Positions 63,749 to 64,000 of a DNA stretch of 64,000 nt are shown here, in pieces. The notes under the pieces were generated by a model that ran no database searches, was not told the origin of the DNA, and saw nothing but the letters and a program-made list of their open reading frames with translations. How positions within the stretch are numbered: the stretch's first letter is position 1; the number at the start of each line of letters is the position of its first letter. A program made the position numbers and the translations under genes. Source of the stretch: Methylobacterium sp. Leaf465 (GTDB lineage: Bacteria; Pseudomonadota; Alphaproteobacteria; Rhizobiales; Beijerinckiaceae); the NCBI RefSeq assembly GCF_001424705.1, contig NZ_LMRA01000023.1, positions 3,004 through 67,003 on the forward strand. The letters run 5' to 3'.

Positions 63749-64000
63749 ATGACCGCCCTGCCGCCCATCGCCGTCTTCGACCTCGACGGAACCCTGGCCG
63801 AGACCGCCGGCGACCTGATCGGCACCCTGAACGTGATCCTGCGCCGCGAGGGCCTCCAGGCCCTGCCCCTCGAACAGGCCCGGGACATGATCGGGGCAGG
63901 CGCCAAGGCCCTGATCCAGCGTGGCTTCACCACGGCCGGCGAGCCGCTGTCGACCGAGCGGCTGGAGGCGCTGTTCTCGGACTTCATCGCCCATTACGGC
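63749..64000 (+). CDS. gph: Phosphoglycolate phosphatase-like HAD hydrolase, N-terminal part
   Basis: The first 84 codons of a HAD-superfamily phosphatase; the gene runs off the window. MTALPPIAVFDLDGTLAETAGDLIGTLN contains the catalytic DxDGT (D and second D in FDLDGT). The cap-domain start (ILRREGLQALP, ARDMIGAGAKALIQRGF) matches the Gph group that removes phosphoglycolate. The symbol is tentative because the C-terminal half is missing. Confidence 0.8.
   Translation, partial: MTALPPIAVFDLDGTLAETAGDLIGTLNVILRREGLQALPLEQARDMIGAGAKALIQRGFTTAGEPLSTERLEALFSDFIAHYG

Overview
The window is high-GC alphaproteobacterial DNA, most likely from the Hyphomicrobiales and plausibly Methylobacterium/Methylorubrum (inferred, since no search could be run). 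Supporting signs are a nepR-ecfG general stress pair, gcrA, two perfect CtrA-type boxes, a eukaryote-type glutamine synthetase (GlnII), a quinoprotein-associated relay operon (metallo-beta-lactamase fold, SoxYZ-like, CXXCW-type rhodanese), and the alphaproteobacterial order ftsW-murG-murC-murB-ddl-ftsQ-ftsA-ftsZ-lpxC-bamD-recN.

Layout. 1-3.5 kb is the edge of a surface-polysaccharide locus: the end of rfbA, a decayed IS3-family orfA, an ExoF/Wza-like export protein, a small HTH-like protein and tRNA-Thr(UGU). 3.5-11 kb holds a DEAH helicase, htpG, a Met-rich small protein and a GGDEF/EAL protein. 11-14.2 kb holds a cupredoxin, a polytopic membrane protein and a di-haem MauG-like peroxidase. 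14.3-18.1 kb holds glnII behind a sigma54-type promoter, a convergent glutaminase, and nepR-ecfG. 18.5-23.6 kb holds a broken DUF892 gene containing a 19-bp perfect inverted repeat, an Suv3-type helicase, a SWIB-domain protein with an EcfG-type promoter, and small membrane/PRC-barrel genes. 23.6-27 kb is a FIST sensor, hybrid histidine kinase and divergent LuxR-type regulator. 27.3-39.6 kb is metabolic and regulatory: CoA-transferase, two LysR, SDR, bestrophin, AraC, asparaginase, TonB receptor and panB. 40.2-44.5 kb is the quinoprotein relay operon with a divergent TetR and a COG0523 GTPase. A chemoreceptor follows at 44.6-46.3 kb.

From 46.8 kb to the end is the cell-wall/division block. FtsW and MurG/MurC/MurB/Ddl act in peptidoglycan precursor synthesis and septal wall growth, and FtsQ/FtsA/FtsZ form the divisome. 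LpxC and BamD serve the outer membrane, RecN serves DNA repair, and GcrA controls cell-cycle transcription. Two toxin-antitoxin loci sit on either side of murB: a doubly frameshifted RelE/XRE pair between murC and murB, and an apparently intact AbrB-MazF pair between murB and ddl. A small NepR-like ORF behind a perfect CtrA box lies between recN and gcrA. The window ends inside a phosphoglycolate phosphatase-like gene.

The strongest leads are the toxin-antitoxin modules inside the dcw cluster, the CtrA-boxed NepR-like gene, the sigma54, EcfG and TetR sites, and the palindrome at a frameshift in the DUF892 gene. I saw no CRISPR array, rRNA operon or intact insertion sequence.
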